The notes beneath the pieces are model-generated. The model searched no databases. It was not told the DNA's origin and saw nothing but the letters and a program-made list of their open reading frames with translations. A DNA stretch of 64,000 bases, from NCBI GenBank assembly GCA_030142905.1, contig JASJOG010000558.1:50446-114445 (forward strand), written 5' to 3'. Shown here in pieces: positions 40,801 to 55,800 of the stretch. Numbering within the stretch: position 1 is the stretch's first letter; each line of letters opens with the position of its first letter. Position numbers and translations under genes: made by a program. The stretch comes from Heliopora coerulea (Eukaryota > Cnidaria > Anthozoa > Scleralcyonacea > Helioporidae).

Positions 40801-43800
40801 ATGAGTAGTATACATGTATTTTAATCAGTGATCAGGCTACCATGTATAAATACAGTTAAATCAATCAGTCAATTACTCAATCAATCAATTAATAAATCAA
40901 TCATATAATCAATCAATTAATCAATCAGAGAATAAAAAGATAACGGCTCTCAACCTGCGATCGCTGACTAAGATACTATACTTTTATCGTATGCCTAATT
41001 ACATCTGGGCATACTTTTGTATCGAATCTAAATAAAACAAAGTTTCTTTAATTTATAAAACGTTTTCCAACAGACTAGTAGGGAGGTTCAGTATGAAATG
41101 TTTGCTTTATTGGCTTGACATACCTGACAGGCACAACTGAACCCATCATCACTAAGGCCAATATGACAAGTACAAATAAACAATTCCATTCTGTTGTCAC
41201 AAGTTGTGTTTTCGTGACGTGTGTCATTTGTACACTCGTTAACAAGTAGATATTATGAGGATAAATCAAAATACATTTTGAAGGCTACTCTTAACCTGAG
41301 ATCAAATCTTAACCTTTGTGACGAACAAGAATTATGCCAATCCATAGAATTTACACGTGGAAACCTGCGTACCACTGTGTACTGCTGTGTACCGCTGTGT
41401 ACCGCTGCGTACCGCTGTGAAGTGTAGAAATATTCACAGCTCAAAACAGCGAATATGTTATTTTTATAATTTAAGGACTTTAGTACGCAAAAACTGTCTG
41501 GGGATATGCAGCTGAAGGTCGAATATTAACAATCGATGATCAACACCAAAACCATTGTAAGGCTAATTTTTTTTAGATTAACCATCAGTTTTGATTTGGA
41601 CTATCTTATTGGCTATTACTGCTTATGCTAAAGGTTTGGATGTCAACCGTTCGACTGTAAGAAGCATAATCTACTTTAGGAAAGAAAAATATAACATAAA
41701 GATACTATAGAAAATATTAAGAGTTCAGAGGTATCCATGGCCAGCTGAAACACTTTTGAGAGAAACCTAACGTGCAAAAGAGAACACGAATTCTGGTAGC
41801 GTTCGTGTACACCACCTTACTCATATGATGAGAGAACTCACAAGGGTGGTAACTTTTGTACAATACTTGCTCATGCACAATAGGATAAAGTTAACCAATT
41901 AAGTGAATTATCACATGATGTGGATTGGCCACGAATAACTGATTGTTAAGACTAATGTGTTGAATGTGGGACCTTGGAGACATACATGGATGGTTGCTAA
42001 GGTGCAAGTTCGACATATGCTTCATACATATATCCAGCTCCCACATTCAAAACATTAGTCTTAAATTAATGAACATTATTATCAACATATCGTGGCTACC
42101 GCATAGCAGCACGTATGTCGATCGAAGTTCCACATTGATTCGCCATCTCAGACTCGGTAGCTCAATTGTTACAGCGTCTCAATGGTCATCAGAAGGTTGC
42201 GGGTTCGATCCCCATTTGGGGCTCAGAAGTCGTTTTTCTGAGTTTCAAGCTTGACAAACTTAAAATAATCATCTATGAATAACTGACACTAAAATGTAAT
42301 TGATATAAAAATACTATATTCTTTACCCACCTTCACAATGCGTTGAATTTCCTGTAAATCCTTCTTTACATGTACAAATGTAACTTCCTGGAATATTAGT
42401 ACAAGTTGCATTCTCGTGGCAGTAACCACCCAGACAACACTCATCCACATCTACGAGATGTTACACCATAAAAATGATGTAAAACCAAGATTAAAACAAA
42501 CGTAAAACTTTACTAAGATGATTGTTCTTTATAAATGACGGACTTTTTAAAAATATACATATATATATATATATATGTATATATACATGTAGTCGAATGA
42601 TTTATCAACGATTCTAAAAGTGCTCAATATCCTGGAAGATAGAGCAAAATAGATGAAATGTTACCAAAGGATGTTCTAAGGGCGTGAAACTAATAGTAAC
42701 AACGAACATCCTTTAGTAACATTTCATCTATATATACATGTATATATAAGGAAAATTTAATATATAGGGAAAATTTAATTAAAATATTAAGGGTAAATTT
42801 AATTCCTAATTTGCCTCAAGTCGAGGTATTACGTACAATAATCCTCATGAAGGTTAAAGAAAAATAAACTTCTCACCTTCTCCGACAGTTATTTCGCTTG
42901 GAGAGTCGGAAACTGTGAAGGACTGTTGAAACGTCCCTGTCATTCGTTTAAAACGATCAATACGACCTGCAGTGCTGTCAAGAATGTAAAAATCTTCCTC
43001 GCCAATCGCAGTCTTCACCGCACTAGTTGGACCAGGATATCTTTTCAACATTGTTGTCGAACCGTTGTAGAACGTTTCCATGACTTCATAACTCGAATCA
43101 GAAACTATGAAGTTCACCCAATAAATCACTTGGTTTTCGTAATCAACCGACAAACAGAGCGGGGAGCTGTTGTTCGAAAATATTACCCGACTCGAGTCAG
43201 TTTCCAGAAAATATTGAAGAATGTCACCAACATTGGCATCTGTGAAGAACAACAATCTAAATAAAAAAAAATCAACTCAATGGAAAGAACAGAAGGAATA
43301 ATGAGACTACTGAGCCTTTAGCGGCCGAGCATCCGTGGGTCTTCTAGGTTTATCCACTCAGTATGCGATTCTGCGCAATATCTGCATTGAAGACAGTAAG
43401 AGCTCCAACATGAAAGGGAACTGGATTATTTTTACAAAAAATAGCAAAAAGTAAGGCATCCACAGTCTAACAGCCTACGTGTGGGTGGACTAACGTGGAT
43501 GAGCCTCTGCAGAGACTTCGTTCCAGTGAACTCACTGCCGCCTTGAGAGAGAGGAGGAGGACCGTAAATAGGACTCTTTTTCCAAGCGCTTTTTGCTAGC
43601 TCACAAATTAATAATTGCGCTTGGTCACTTGATTTATCAATCTGTTACGGACTAAATCCCTTAGAACAAAGGCAGAATAGTATATGACGTGATCGGCCGC
43701 CAACGAGTTCATGTAACTAGCATCATCCACAGACAGTTGTGTTAGAAGTTAAACTTGATCACAATAAATAAATTGTGATATAATCTCATGTTATTGTTCT

Positions 43801-46800
43801 TTATTGCCTTTCCTGTCAAGCTTCGCTGTCTCATTTTACTAAAATGCTTTGCCATACGATATACTTCGTTTTCTGAGTTATGCCAGTGTACTTCAAAGAA
43901 AATGCCAAAGGCACAGCCACATGGACAAAAGGGTGTGCAGCCATTCCGCACTAGACTTTTAAAGGGCTATTTGACGGAAAATCCCGCACCCTGTCGGAAA
44001 ATCGTCGTAGAGGTAAACGTTGGCAAATTGTGACATAAGATACAGAGACAATAAGAAAGCTATTAACTGAGAAATCATAACAGTTTACTAATAACAACGC
44101 TTTGCTTTACTTTTTGACAAGATTTTTTAGTTCATCGGGCACACGCTTATAACCAGTTGCGGACGTACGCTTGACTTTAACCAATAAATGAATCATGTTG
44201 GCCACACCAACATTGTAAAATCCAATAGTCAAAATGTTAAAGTACTCACCCGCCCAGTTCTCCCCACGATCCTTTTCCTCAATTGTGTTTCCGCTTATCG
44301 TACGACTGTATTTCCGGCCTACTTTATCTTGGTGATATGGGTGCATGAGTTGCAGGCACTGCATTTAATACATCGTCAAAACCGCCCCAGACTATACTAT
44401 ATTTGAGTCTTTATAACTCCTCCTTAGTTCACTGAGCAGAAAACGAAGACTCGAGTGAAATATTCGTGATTATAACGTTTAAAAGATCAACTTTCAATAG
44501 ATTTAAGTTCTTGTTTTGGTATAATTATCTTAAACCTTCCGTAGATAAAGCTATGGTTACCGACCCCAAGTTAAAGAGCACCTGAATTCAATACTTTTTT
44601 CCAGGTTTATTAGTGGTTATAATACAAACCAGACTCCTAGTGGTACTAGTTATACGGGGAGCCACAGTAAATATCTGTTCAAGTTCGAAGACATTTAAAA
44701 TTTCGACTAACATATTTAAATGAGGGTGGCTAAAGTACTCAATAACAGACGGCAATTAACATCACAAGAGAATATTAGCTCTTCTTCTTCACTATCAAAT
44801 GTATGAAGACCATTTTTAATTTCGTCATGAAGACGGTCGCAATGTAGTTGGTCAAAATATAGATGTAACCAAAAGAGGAACAGATTTCGGCTCGATGATT
44901 CCAATGCTCACAGCCATAACTCTCTCCCAACAGGATCAATCTGCGATTATGTTACTCTGGCTAACACCAGACTATTCTACTCGTGAAGGTAAGACATCCT
45001 GCCGAATATTGTTTGAAGGTGCGTCTTTCAATCTATCAAGAGCATTAAAGGAGACACCACCACCACCCGCGGTTTCTTAACATTTACAGCTCTTAAGAAA
45101 TCAAGATGTTTTGGCAAAAAAGGGTAGGACAATGAGCGCTAATTTGAAACCTTTCACATTACTCTGAGATTCACTGATATATTTTTAAACAAATTGTGCA
45201 AGTAATGATGATAATGGTTGAACAGATTATATAAATAACCAACAGATCCCTTACAATGCCCCCCCTGATGGAGGAATAATTGTGATAAACAAAATACGTT
45301 TCGATATATTTTGGAAATGAAGGAGCTTGGAGATATCGTGAATAATAGATGAACGTTTGTCAAGCTCTAACCTCAAAAAAACGACTCTTGAGCCTCAGAC
45401 GGGGATCGATCCCGCAACCTTCTGATGACCGGTGAGACGCTGAAATGATTGTGTTACCAAGACTCAGATGGCAGGTTGATCTGCAAGTTCGATCTACAGG
45501 TATGTGCGACCTAACTGACAGCCACGATATGTTAATAATATTATTATAACATTAGGTCGCACATATGTCGAACTTGCACCTTAGCTCTCCACCTGAGTCT
45601 TGGTAACTCAATGGTTAATATGTCTCACCGATCATCAGAAAGTTGCGAGTTCGATCCCCGTTTGGGACTCAGAAATCGTTTTTCTGAGGTTAGAGCTTGA
45701 CGAACGTTCATCTATCATTCAAAAGAAGTTTCATAAATGATCCCGTTGTAGAACATCGGAGCTTTGAAGTTATCTTCCTCATGGGACGTTTTGATCCTGA
45801 GTGCAATGATCCCCTTAAAGCCTTTGTGGGGTCACGGGCGAACAGGACAATAGCTCGTGTAACCAATCAGTCGTAAAATAAATGGTGAAGGAAACAACGA
45901 AACTCTTGAAATGATTATATTACAACTGTTCAATTCTCTTCTTTTCCTTCATGCAACTTTGGCTCGTCTGGTTAGCAGCATCTAAGACACTTTTAGGGCT
46001 AGTTTAAGAAGCTGTGGATTATAGTTATACGTACTCGAATCATAACACAACTCACTTGTTTGTGATGTCAATATCGAGATCATCAATGCTTGAACCAAGT
46101 GATCCATTGACGTCCGTAATAGTCCCGTTCTCGATTTGTACAGCTTTAAGCGCTCTGAACAAAGAGGTGAGGTAGTAGACCTTCCTTTCCATAAAGTCGA
46201 CAGTAAATCGGTGAAGGGAAACTGTTCCAATTGTTCTGATATCACTTCCATCTAATTTTACAGTTTTAAGGTCACCAACATCGTAATAAATAAGTCTTTC
46301 AGCTGTTTTATCGTAGTTTAGCTTCACATTGCTTGCCGTCAAAATAGGAACTGATGAATTTCCGTCATAAAAGACGCCCATGATGTTTGTTGATGTTGCG
46401 TAAAATAAAGCTTCTATCTTGCATGTCAACACTAAAAAAAGGTTTAAGACCTTCATTAAATTTTAAACATTAATTTGAGATAATATTAATTATGTAATTG
46501 ACGATTTAATCTTTTCCTCTTTGAACGTTTTCTTTTGGTTTTTGTTTTTTTTTTTTTTTTTTGAAAACTCAAAGATCAAAAATTAAGATGGACTTTAGTT
46601 GATTTGAGATATGGATCATTTCAAGAGAGTCCATTACAACGATATATTTCGCACACATTCTTGAGAAGGCGATTAAAACCATTTTTGACATGGGCTCGTA
46701 AACGCAATGACCGACGAAAATTTAATACCGAAGTAAGCTTTACATTCGCTTGCTGTTGCCGTCGCAGAAATTAAAAGTGATAGAAGCGCCATTGTTTAAG

Positions 46801-49800
46801 TTCCTTACTATGAAGAACACAAGAAGAGAGTACGGGATGTGCAGATAGGAGTTGACCGGATTTAATGTCGATTTAACTCCTTATCCGTTCTGTACGCAGA
46901 ATAACACACGCTGATTGGTTACAAAGACTAGATAGTTTTGGCAGGAACATTTCCAAGTTGACAACAATAAACTTCTAAAGACGTAGTTAAATTTTTTCAA
47001 CGATGATTTTAAATAGAAAACTGGATGAAAAGGTACAAAAACATGAAGAACGGAACGAAAAGCCACATCATAAATTCCATATTAACCTCGTTTTATTCGT
47101 ACTGTACTGGGAAGTATTTGCCTTCGTATTTTCCGCACAGGTCTCGCTCATCCGTCGCTCGATCTCTACTAAAACCTCAGGTACATAGGTTCCCGAACAG
47201 ACCTCACCCTCAGTTGATAAGTAATCAGTAAATATCATTAAGCTTCATATTGGCCAAAATATAACCTTCAAATTACGAGCATTTTCCGACAAAGTCGAGC
47301 ACTGCGTCGTTCCGCAAACTGCGGATAGCAAGAACTCTTTGGAAAATCGAAAATAATGTCGAAATTGACCCTGTTAGAAATTTATTGAATCAGAAGCAAG
47401 GACAGCTGATCGACGTTGCTTTAGATGGAGAATTGGAGAAAGTGCCTGAATAAAACTAGTTAACACAATTTTGGATACGTGCAAAGGCCGAACAGCTATT
47501 TTGTTGCTCTTGATTTCATCTGGTCCGTCAAGGTAGGTCGCACTTCACATGAAAAAATTACTTTCTAGGTTGCAGGTCAAAAAGATTGGGGAACGTATGA
47601 GTAGTGAAAACCTCAGTCTGCGTCAGTTTGTAATGTTGCAAGAGCACCTGATGTATGGTTTTGGGCAGTGATGCTGAAGTTAATTTTGACAGACAGTGAA
47701 GATTAAGTTTTTCAAAGAACAGCAAATAGCCTGAAGACAATTAGTTTCGCCATTTAGTCTCGTTAAGCGCGTTTTAACCCGATTTAGAGTTTAGATAAGG
47801 TCTCCAAGGCATAAATTTCCTCACAAGTGGATATCTACCTTGGACAAAAAATCAGGTGAACATTATTTTCAACCTATATTCCTTAGAAGAATCGAACTTG
47901 TAACTGGATATTTTGTTTTTGTTAAAGAAGTTCAACGAATCGCTAATGGCCGGGTCCCCTAATACATCAGCTGAATACAACTACCAGAGTGCCTTTCGAA
48001 ATCGTTTGTAATGTTCATCGGAACAATGGTCTTTCCATTCGCTTTGGTAATTCAATGTTTGCATGGAAATAAAAAAGCCGCAAAGTGTTCTGGTAGTTAT
48101 ATTCAGCTGACGTAAAAAGGGGAACCGGCTATCAGCCAATCACGGATTCATCTTACCAGACCTTAGTACTCGCCCTAATTATTACGACCCTCAGCCTAAC
48201 CCTATCTCCAAAAGGTCAGCGGTTTGTCGCCAACTGTTCCCTAATTGCACTATTACCCACCGGATAAGAAATTAGGCAAGCTTTCATCAATCGACTCAAA
48301 TCTCAATTGTAGATGTTTATCCAATTTACTCCCAACTTGCCAGTTTGCTCTTAAGTCAGTGGCCCCTCCCTTACATCTGTCTGTCTAACATCCCGTGATC
48401 GTGACTCATCAAAAATTGCTGTACTTTGAACGTTGCCTTTTTTGCAATTGAACGTAATTCGTACCTTCGCAGTTTTGCCCATCTCCTGTAAAGTTCACCT
48501 TGCAGGCACACTGGTAGGACCCAGGAATGTTCGAACATGTTGCGTTGGGATGACAAATGTTTGAGGTTTCACATTCATTTATATCTGCAATAAATTAACG
48601 AGGATTATATGTCTTCCATCCGACATTCTCCGTAGTTTCTGAGCATACAGCCTTCATAAAGATAGCTGAAAGATAAGCTTTTCGTAATATTTGTGCCCAG
48701 CAGGGAAGGGAGCCTCGCGAGGCCGAAATTAAGAGCGATTTGGGAAAAACAAGCTGGTTCTATTTTCACTTGCCACCATAAGGTTTCACGGTCTTAAGTC
48801 AATGGTATTTCTATGTTTAAAATAATTAGAAGTTCAATACAGAGTATATGAATTGATGATGATGATAACTTCATTTATTCACGCTAGCCTCGACAACATA
48901 AGCTGGTTTCCACGAAGGGCGTGAGAAAAGTTAAAAAAAAAAAAATGTGTACAAATTACAAGAGATTCGTTAGTTAAGGTCTACGCTAATAGCTGAGGAA
49001 TTTACAATGGAATCTAGGACTTGGTAATGAAAAGATAGATTCAGAATTAAAAGTATATTTACAGAGTTAAATGTTAAGTGCTGTAGGCGATACTGTGAGC
49101 AGCGATTTTAGTTTCAAACCTCGTGAAAGAAGTGCACCTTCTTATTTGCTCACGTAAACTATTCCATAGTTTAGCTCCGTCAAACAAAAAGCTTTTTTTC
49201 ATGCTGTTTGTACGCGGTTTTGGTAAAGAAAGTTTAAGCGACGTATCACGTAGGTCATAATCTGAAACATCGCTTCTAAAGGTAAAGAGGTTTGAGAGGC
49301 ATTTCGGACCCATGTTGTTCAATATTTTAAACATCATTTTTGACTTTGCCCTTTTTCCTTTGAACTTTCAAAGGTTCCCAATTTAATGCGTGCAGAGCAA
49401 TCGAGTGATCTACATCATTACTCATATTTGTAATTATTCGGGCAGATCTGTTTTGCAATTTTTGAAGCCTCTTTGATTGGGTTTAACCAAAGCCATCCCA
49501 TACTTCACAACAGTAGTCAAAGTATGGACGAACAGTCGAATTGTACACGGATAATAGTGAATCTTTGTCAACGAAATCTTTTAAGCATCTAAGGGCTGAT
49601 ATTCCTGAAGTTATTTTTTTACAAATATAGTTAGTGTTGTTTTTCCAAGACAAGTGCTGATCAATTATTACCCCAAGAGTTTTACATTCATTAACTTGAC
49701 TGATTGATTTGTCATCGATTTTAATATTGGGTAGTGAATTTGATATACTCTTCGTCATTGGCTTAGATCCAATGATCATAAATTCAGTCTTTGCCACATT

Positions 49801-52800
49801 CAGGCTAAGTTTGTTGACGACTAACCAATTATGTTTATCGTACTCAGAATGTTTCTGAGACCTCTTCTAACTGTAGAAGAATTATCACAGACATACGACA
49901 TTAATTAAATTGTGGCATTAACTTTTGTTACCATGGCAGCAATAGCATTAGAACCATCCACAATTATCGAACCGCAAATATTCACGATTACAATTACGGG
50001 GGGTCGTCATAACAGATTTTTTGTAATCAAGCGAATGGTTTTCAAACGTTCCATTACATGAAAAAAGTTTGAAAATTAGAAACGTTGCTACTCTTAATCT
50101 GTTTGCTAGATCACCAGTTCATTTGCGTACTTTTGAGCACAATCACCGAAGGAAACATCCAAAAATTTACTGTTCACTTTCACGTAGACAGTGCTGACGT
50201 GATACTGTAAAGCAACAACTCGATACCAAACGATATTTAGTTACAATCCCCTATGAAAAATTACTTTGGGAGCCACCTAAACAGAATTTCAAGTTAGACA
50301 AAAAACAGAGACACATACAAGACTTAAATAATGCCTTCCAATATTGCAAAAACGCCGTACCTGTACAGTTTGTCCCATTGCTACCGGTATAACCAGTTTT
50401 ACATACACAGATGTATGAACCATATGTGTTTGAACAATCTGCATTGGCTTCACATGGGTTGTTTCCACACTCGTCAATATCTAGACAGGAAGTCAGTATC
50501 AGTCAGTATAGAATGCTTCTGTTTCAAGGAAATGAACGAGAAAAAAGTCGATAAGTAAATAATAAGTTAATGATGAAGAGGGTGAACTGCATTTCTATAA
50601 TAGATCCATGATGTCGTGAATATCAGCCCACCAATTTCCTGTCAGGATGCCAATAGAACAATCACATATGTAAACCAGAGAAAAACATTGGAAAAACCAA
50701 GTTTTTCTAAACCAAGTTTTTTTTTGTTCTAAACAAAACCGCAAGGTCTTTTTCAACCATGAAAATGGACCCAAACTAAGCTCGATCCTAATTCAGAGCT
50801 TAACAAACATTGATGGAGAAAGTGAACTTTCATAATTCAAGGCACATGAACCCAAGCTTTAAAACTTGCTGTACATAAGCGTCATGTTATGGATGCACGA
50901 TGGATGCTACAGCACATGGTTTATTGCTTTTGACGAGTATCAAAGAAAATTTGATTGTTCTTGAAACAAAATAAAATGTTTGTCATACATGTGTTTGACA
51001 AGTAGCCAATTTTATAAGGCTAGCCTGATTTTTGAATGTGGAATCAGGTATCTGGTATTCCTTGGGCATGTATGGCAGACTTTAGGCTCATCACATCAAC
51101 AAAGGTAAAATATAAACCAGGTAACCTTCAGCAGGTGTGGATTCATCTACAAAGTCACATTCATCGTTTCCAATTCATCATTAAAAACATACTTTTGCCA
51201 TTTACAACTAAATTTTCCCGAATTTCATTATCATCTTCACAATCACAATTACAAATCCATCACGATCATCCATGACTAACACTATCATCACCACAGTATT
51301 ATTATTACTGGTACCTGAACAAGTTGAGCCATTCCCAGTAAAGCCTGGATTGCACTGACACAGATATGATCCCAACATGTTAGTACAACTTGCATTAGAT
51401 GAACATGGATTTGTTGAACACTCATCGATGTCTAAATAAATAAACCAAAAATGGTCAAATTGCAAGGTTAGTGTTTTAAATTCACTGCCTGATTAAGAGA
51501 TTTTTAGTGATACCAGAAAAAATTGTCAAACCTACAAAAGAAGCAAAATCAGTAGACCTGGGAGAAAAAGTTAAATGGTAAAGAAAAGGACAGTTTTGCT
51601 TTTTGCCATTAGAATGATCTTTTCTTTGGAAGACAATACCTGTACAATTTGAAGCATTTCCAGTGAAACCAGTATCACATTGACAAAAATAGGAGCCCAA
51701 TGTATTTGAACAAGTGGCATTTTGTTTACAAGGATCAAGTTCACACTCATTGATGTCTAAAAAATGGAGGGAGAATGTGTTTTTCAAAATCCAGGAAAAC
51801 AATCCAGATGTTATTATACAAAGTAACTTTCAGTCTCTATAAAATTGACAATCACTAGTCAAGAAATTAATGGTATGTAAAATTCTCTATAATGTACAAT
51901 TGTATTTGATGTTGTTGTTGTGGGAACATTAAGTGGGGTTGGCAAAATGAAAATACCTGCGTTGTATTTGCAAAAATGTATATCATTATCATATTTTAAA
52001 TGTAATCTCAACTGGCAATAGTGTAACATATACAACTATTTACAAATAATGCAAACTCACTATATCATATTACCGACACAATTACCTATCACACTTTCAT
52101 CTCAGACATCCAGTATCAGCTGAGCTAGGCCATATAATTGTTGATTTACCAGACTAGTTTGTTTTGCAGACAGAATATTCAGTTTCTTTACTCTCGCCCC
52201 TAGACTGTAAGAGATGGTACAGCCAATACTGCCATGGCCTTACCATTCCTCATGAAATTGATCATATTTTATGCATTTAATTTAAAACAATTGTGGTATG
52301 CAGCATGACTTATCTGGTGAAATAGTGTTCTGAATTCTATTGTAGTGAATTATTACCAGTATTGTTCAGCAGCTATGGCTGTACCACAAGAAATTTGCTT
52401 CCTGCAGGCCTGTATCCAAATAGTTGTGAATTATGGACCAAATTTTTTCATGAAAATCTTAGTATATGTACCTCTCCATATTTTTATACCAATACCTGTA
52501 CCTGCAAGTCAACTTTAAGACCATGGTTAAGTGTCAGACAGCATATTATTTACTTGTTTTAACACTGTCAATGAACCTGCTCAACTTAGTTCGTAAGTCC
52601 GTACAATTAATCTAAACAGTCTAACTAATCTGGTACTGCTGTATACTGTGATATATATTGGTACCTCAAGTTAGTTAAACTGAGAACCTAAGTATATGTG
52701 AAATTCCATACCTCATGTACTCTTTCCTTCATTTTAAAAAGTAATATCTACACTGTATTTACACCAACATGTACATTCTGATTTTATTTCAAAATTCGGA

Positions 52801-55800
52801 CAGAAAAAAACTCCCCATTAGGCATTAGCAAAATGCTGCACATGACATGTAAATAGCTGTATTTCTGGATATAGCACTTCGTGGTTTACATGTAACTCAT
52901 CACTTCCTAATTTGATACAAATTTGATACTGGTATTTATATCAAATTAGCGACAAACTAGATTCGTACAAGGTAAGTACTACAAATAATTTTTAATAAAT
53001 ATAGGCCGAAATTATTCCAAGGAGTGCATCATTTTTAATTTGTTTTATAAGATTCATTTACACCAGGACTCCAGCTTTGTGATCTTTAAAGTGGCATTGA
53101 AATTTGCAAACAAAACGATTTATTGAAATACAAGCAATTAATATCAACTGGAAAACTACTGAACAACAGTTCCTTTAAATTATACGATTAATTGATTTAA
53201 GCGCCCGTTATTTGCCATGAAAGTACCCTTTTTCGATAGAGATCCATGATATACATGAACCGGTCGACTAAATTTTCACACCTTAAATTTTTACCTATGA
53301 GTCGGGAACACGTCTTCAAAGGGCCTTCGCTAGAAACGTTAGAAAACTACTCTTTGCATTTCGGCATTACTCAGCCCTTTCCGATCATTTCACTAAGATA
53401 CTAAGCAATATATTTGTGCTACATGGCTTCCTATATGTAGCTGCCAAACACTGGCGAGTTAGGAAATAAAAACCTCACCTTTTAAGCTTCAGAACTGCTC
53501 TCAATTTACACTGCGTTGAAGTGTGAAATTTCAAACAATGCCGCGATGGCGGAATCCAACATATCACGTGACAAGTACACAAAATAATTAAAGCTTTTCT
53601 GAAAGGACACTTCTGCACATCTACCGATATTTCTGATAAATTCAAAGGCGGCGTGAGCAGGGGGGGTAAGGGGTTTTTACCCCCCAAAATTTTGGCAACA
53701 AATGCCCTTTTTATCATACGCATAATCTTAGAGATTTAAAAATATGGGTAAAATGTCTGGCCGCATGGTATAGTATGGTCTGCCCCTTTAAACTGTACAC
53801 AGCTAGGGTCAAGGAAGAATGTAAATGTGTCAACATTGTATTAACCGGATATGGTTTATAGTTGCTAAAAGCATAGTGATGACACGTTTATGAGAAATGG
53901 ACAACAATTTATTTTTTGGTTTATAAACTCTCACGGAATCGTTGCGCTTTTGTTATGATCTCACAACTAATATGTTTACGCAATTCGCACAATGTTCCCA
54001 CCGAAAAATGTACCCCCCAACTTGTTAAAGCTCACTCCGCCGGTGGATAAATTTTGCACCTTACCAGTCTCCTTCCTAATCTTTGTCTTCCCATGCAAAC
54101 GCCGACGGTAAATTGTAAAATTTCGGTGGGTAATCTATTACATCAGTTCCTATGACTAATTATATAGCCCGTTTCCATATAATCGCTCACGATCGCTATT
54201 GATCGCCAGCAATCCAGCGCTATCGACGGCAATCATATGGAAACACTTTCCAACGCCCCGGCGATCATAAACGATCGCGATCGAGAGCGATCGTGAGCGA
54301 CAATCAGCGATCGTGAGCGATCATCAGCGATCGCCAGCGATCACACGGAAACAAAGTTCAGCGACCGAGCGATCGAGATGTATCCGAATATCCAATGCTC
54401 TTTTTGTTACCGTCGCAACGTCAGGGGCCGCGACACGATTTTAAAAGTAGGTAGGCCTGGATTTACCTTCAAATATGCATTTTCGCGGGATTTTCCTTGT
54501 AAAATATGAAAAAAATTAAGGGGGAAAAGGACCTGATTTTATGTGTAAAAAGCGATGTATCAATTTCAACGTTTATCAAATATACATACTCCCTGAAAAT
54601 ACAAAGGCACCCAAAGCTACTATCGAGTTGAGAAGAATTTTTAGGTATGAATTTGTCTGAAACGCTGGGTAATGCTTAAATTGACTTACTCTTGTACATA
54701 CTAAAAGCTAAGGAGTTAGAAAAATTATCAGAAAAACGGCAGTATTTCTGCTATGTTAAATGCATTGCAATGGTGCGACGACTGAGACTAAAAGGTACCT
54801 GAAATTTTCTTACTGAATGATCTTAAAACTCAACAAAACTTAGCGTCTCATAAGAAGTTCAATTGGTTAAATCAGTTTAAATCAGTTTCCATGTGCTAAG
54901 TGTGTAGCATGTGGAAACCAAAGTGGCTTTGAGAAACAGCTGGCTGTTTACGTAAGTAAAAATATCTATTGTTATGTTCTTTTTCGTGACGTTTCCAAAC
55001 AATAGAATCACAAGAGCTATAATTATCTCTTTTACACAAAAACAAAATGCTTCACTGCAAAAAAGCGGACGGGCCATGGCTCCGGTGGCGTGGCCCCTCA
55101 ACGTGTAGCGTCCGTTCGGAAGAAAAAAAGAAGTACTCCGTCAAACAAACGAAGCTCTTCAAAGAGCGTGTAATAAAGTCCTTGTCGGTTTCTCTCTTTA
55201 AATACTCTCCGAACCCAAAAGCGATGCTTTTTTCGGTTTTTCTCGACGAGTTGTCGTCTTTTTTAATACAGAAGCAATAAATGATTTCCTTGAAGCAACA
55301 ATTCATCTTTATTCTCCATCTTTTACAACATACAGCTGAAGCCGTGTGCTGGTGTATTCTCGAATGCCCATTGATTCTGATATCTACTGAATTATATGTA
55401 AGCGGGAGCTCACGCGCAGTAAACCGAGCGATCATATCTAAGGATTGACAGCGATTCACAGCGATTGTTCGGTTGAATGGTTTCAGCGATCGAGCGATGA
55501 ACAGCAATCACCAGCGATTATATGGAAACCAGCCTATAATCAGTCATTATGCGCTGCGTTTCCGACGAGCCAAACAGAATTTATGCAAGACGTGAAAACA
55601 TCAACCAAACGCATTCTATTCAATCTCATCGTATTCTATCCTATCTAATCCCATCTATCCTACTATCTTATTCTATCATATTATATTCCTATCAAGTCCT
55701 ATGTCATCCTATCATACCCGAAAATTGTTTTCACAAAATTGCTTTTACCTTCACAACTTGATCCATTTCCAGTATAACCAGAACTACATTGACATGTAAA

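Larger units (their letters stand above)
41246..42330. other. Intron downstream of EGF N7
   Basis: Contains a GTACCGCTGTGTACCGCTG decamer repeat (41371-41420), an inverted pair around 41945 and 42040 (AATGTGGGA against TCCCACATT) and a SINE at 42150. Confidence 0.45.

Noticed and set aside
42841..43239. AG at 43240 as the propeller 2b acceptor
   Set aside because: It would require phase 1, but the preceding exon ends in phase 2; ATTTAG at 43257 fits the phase and has a better T-rich tract.
44107..44364. 85-codon minus ORF as an exon of the giant gene
   Set aside because: It lies between two exons that already join in frame; no phase-compatible borders.
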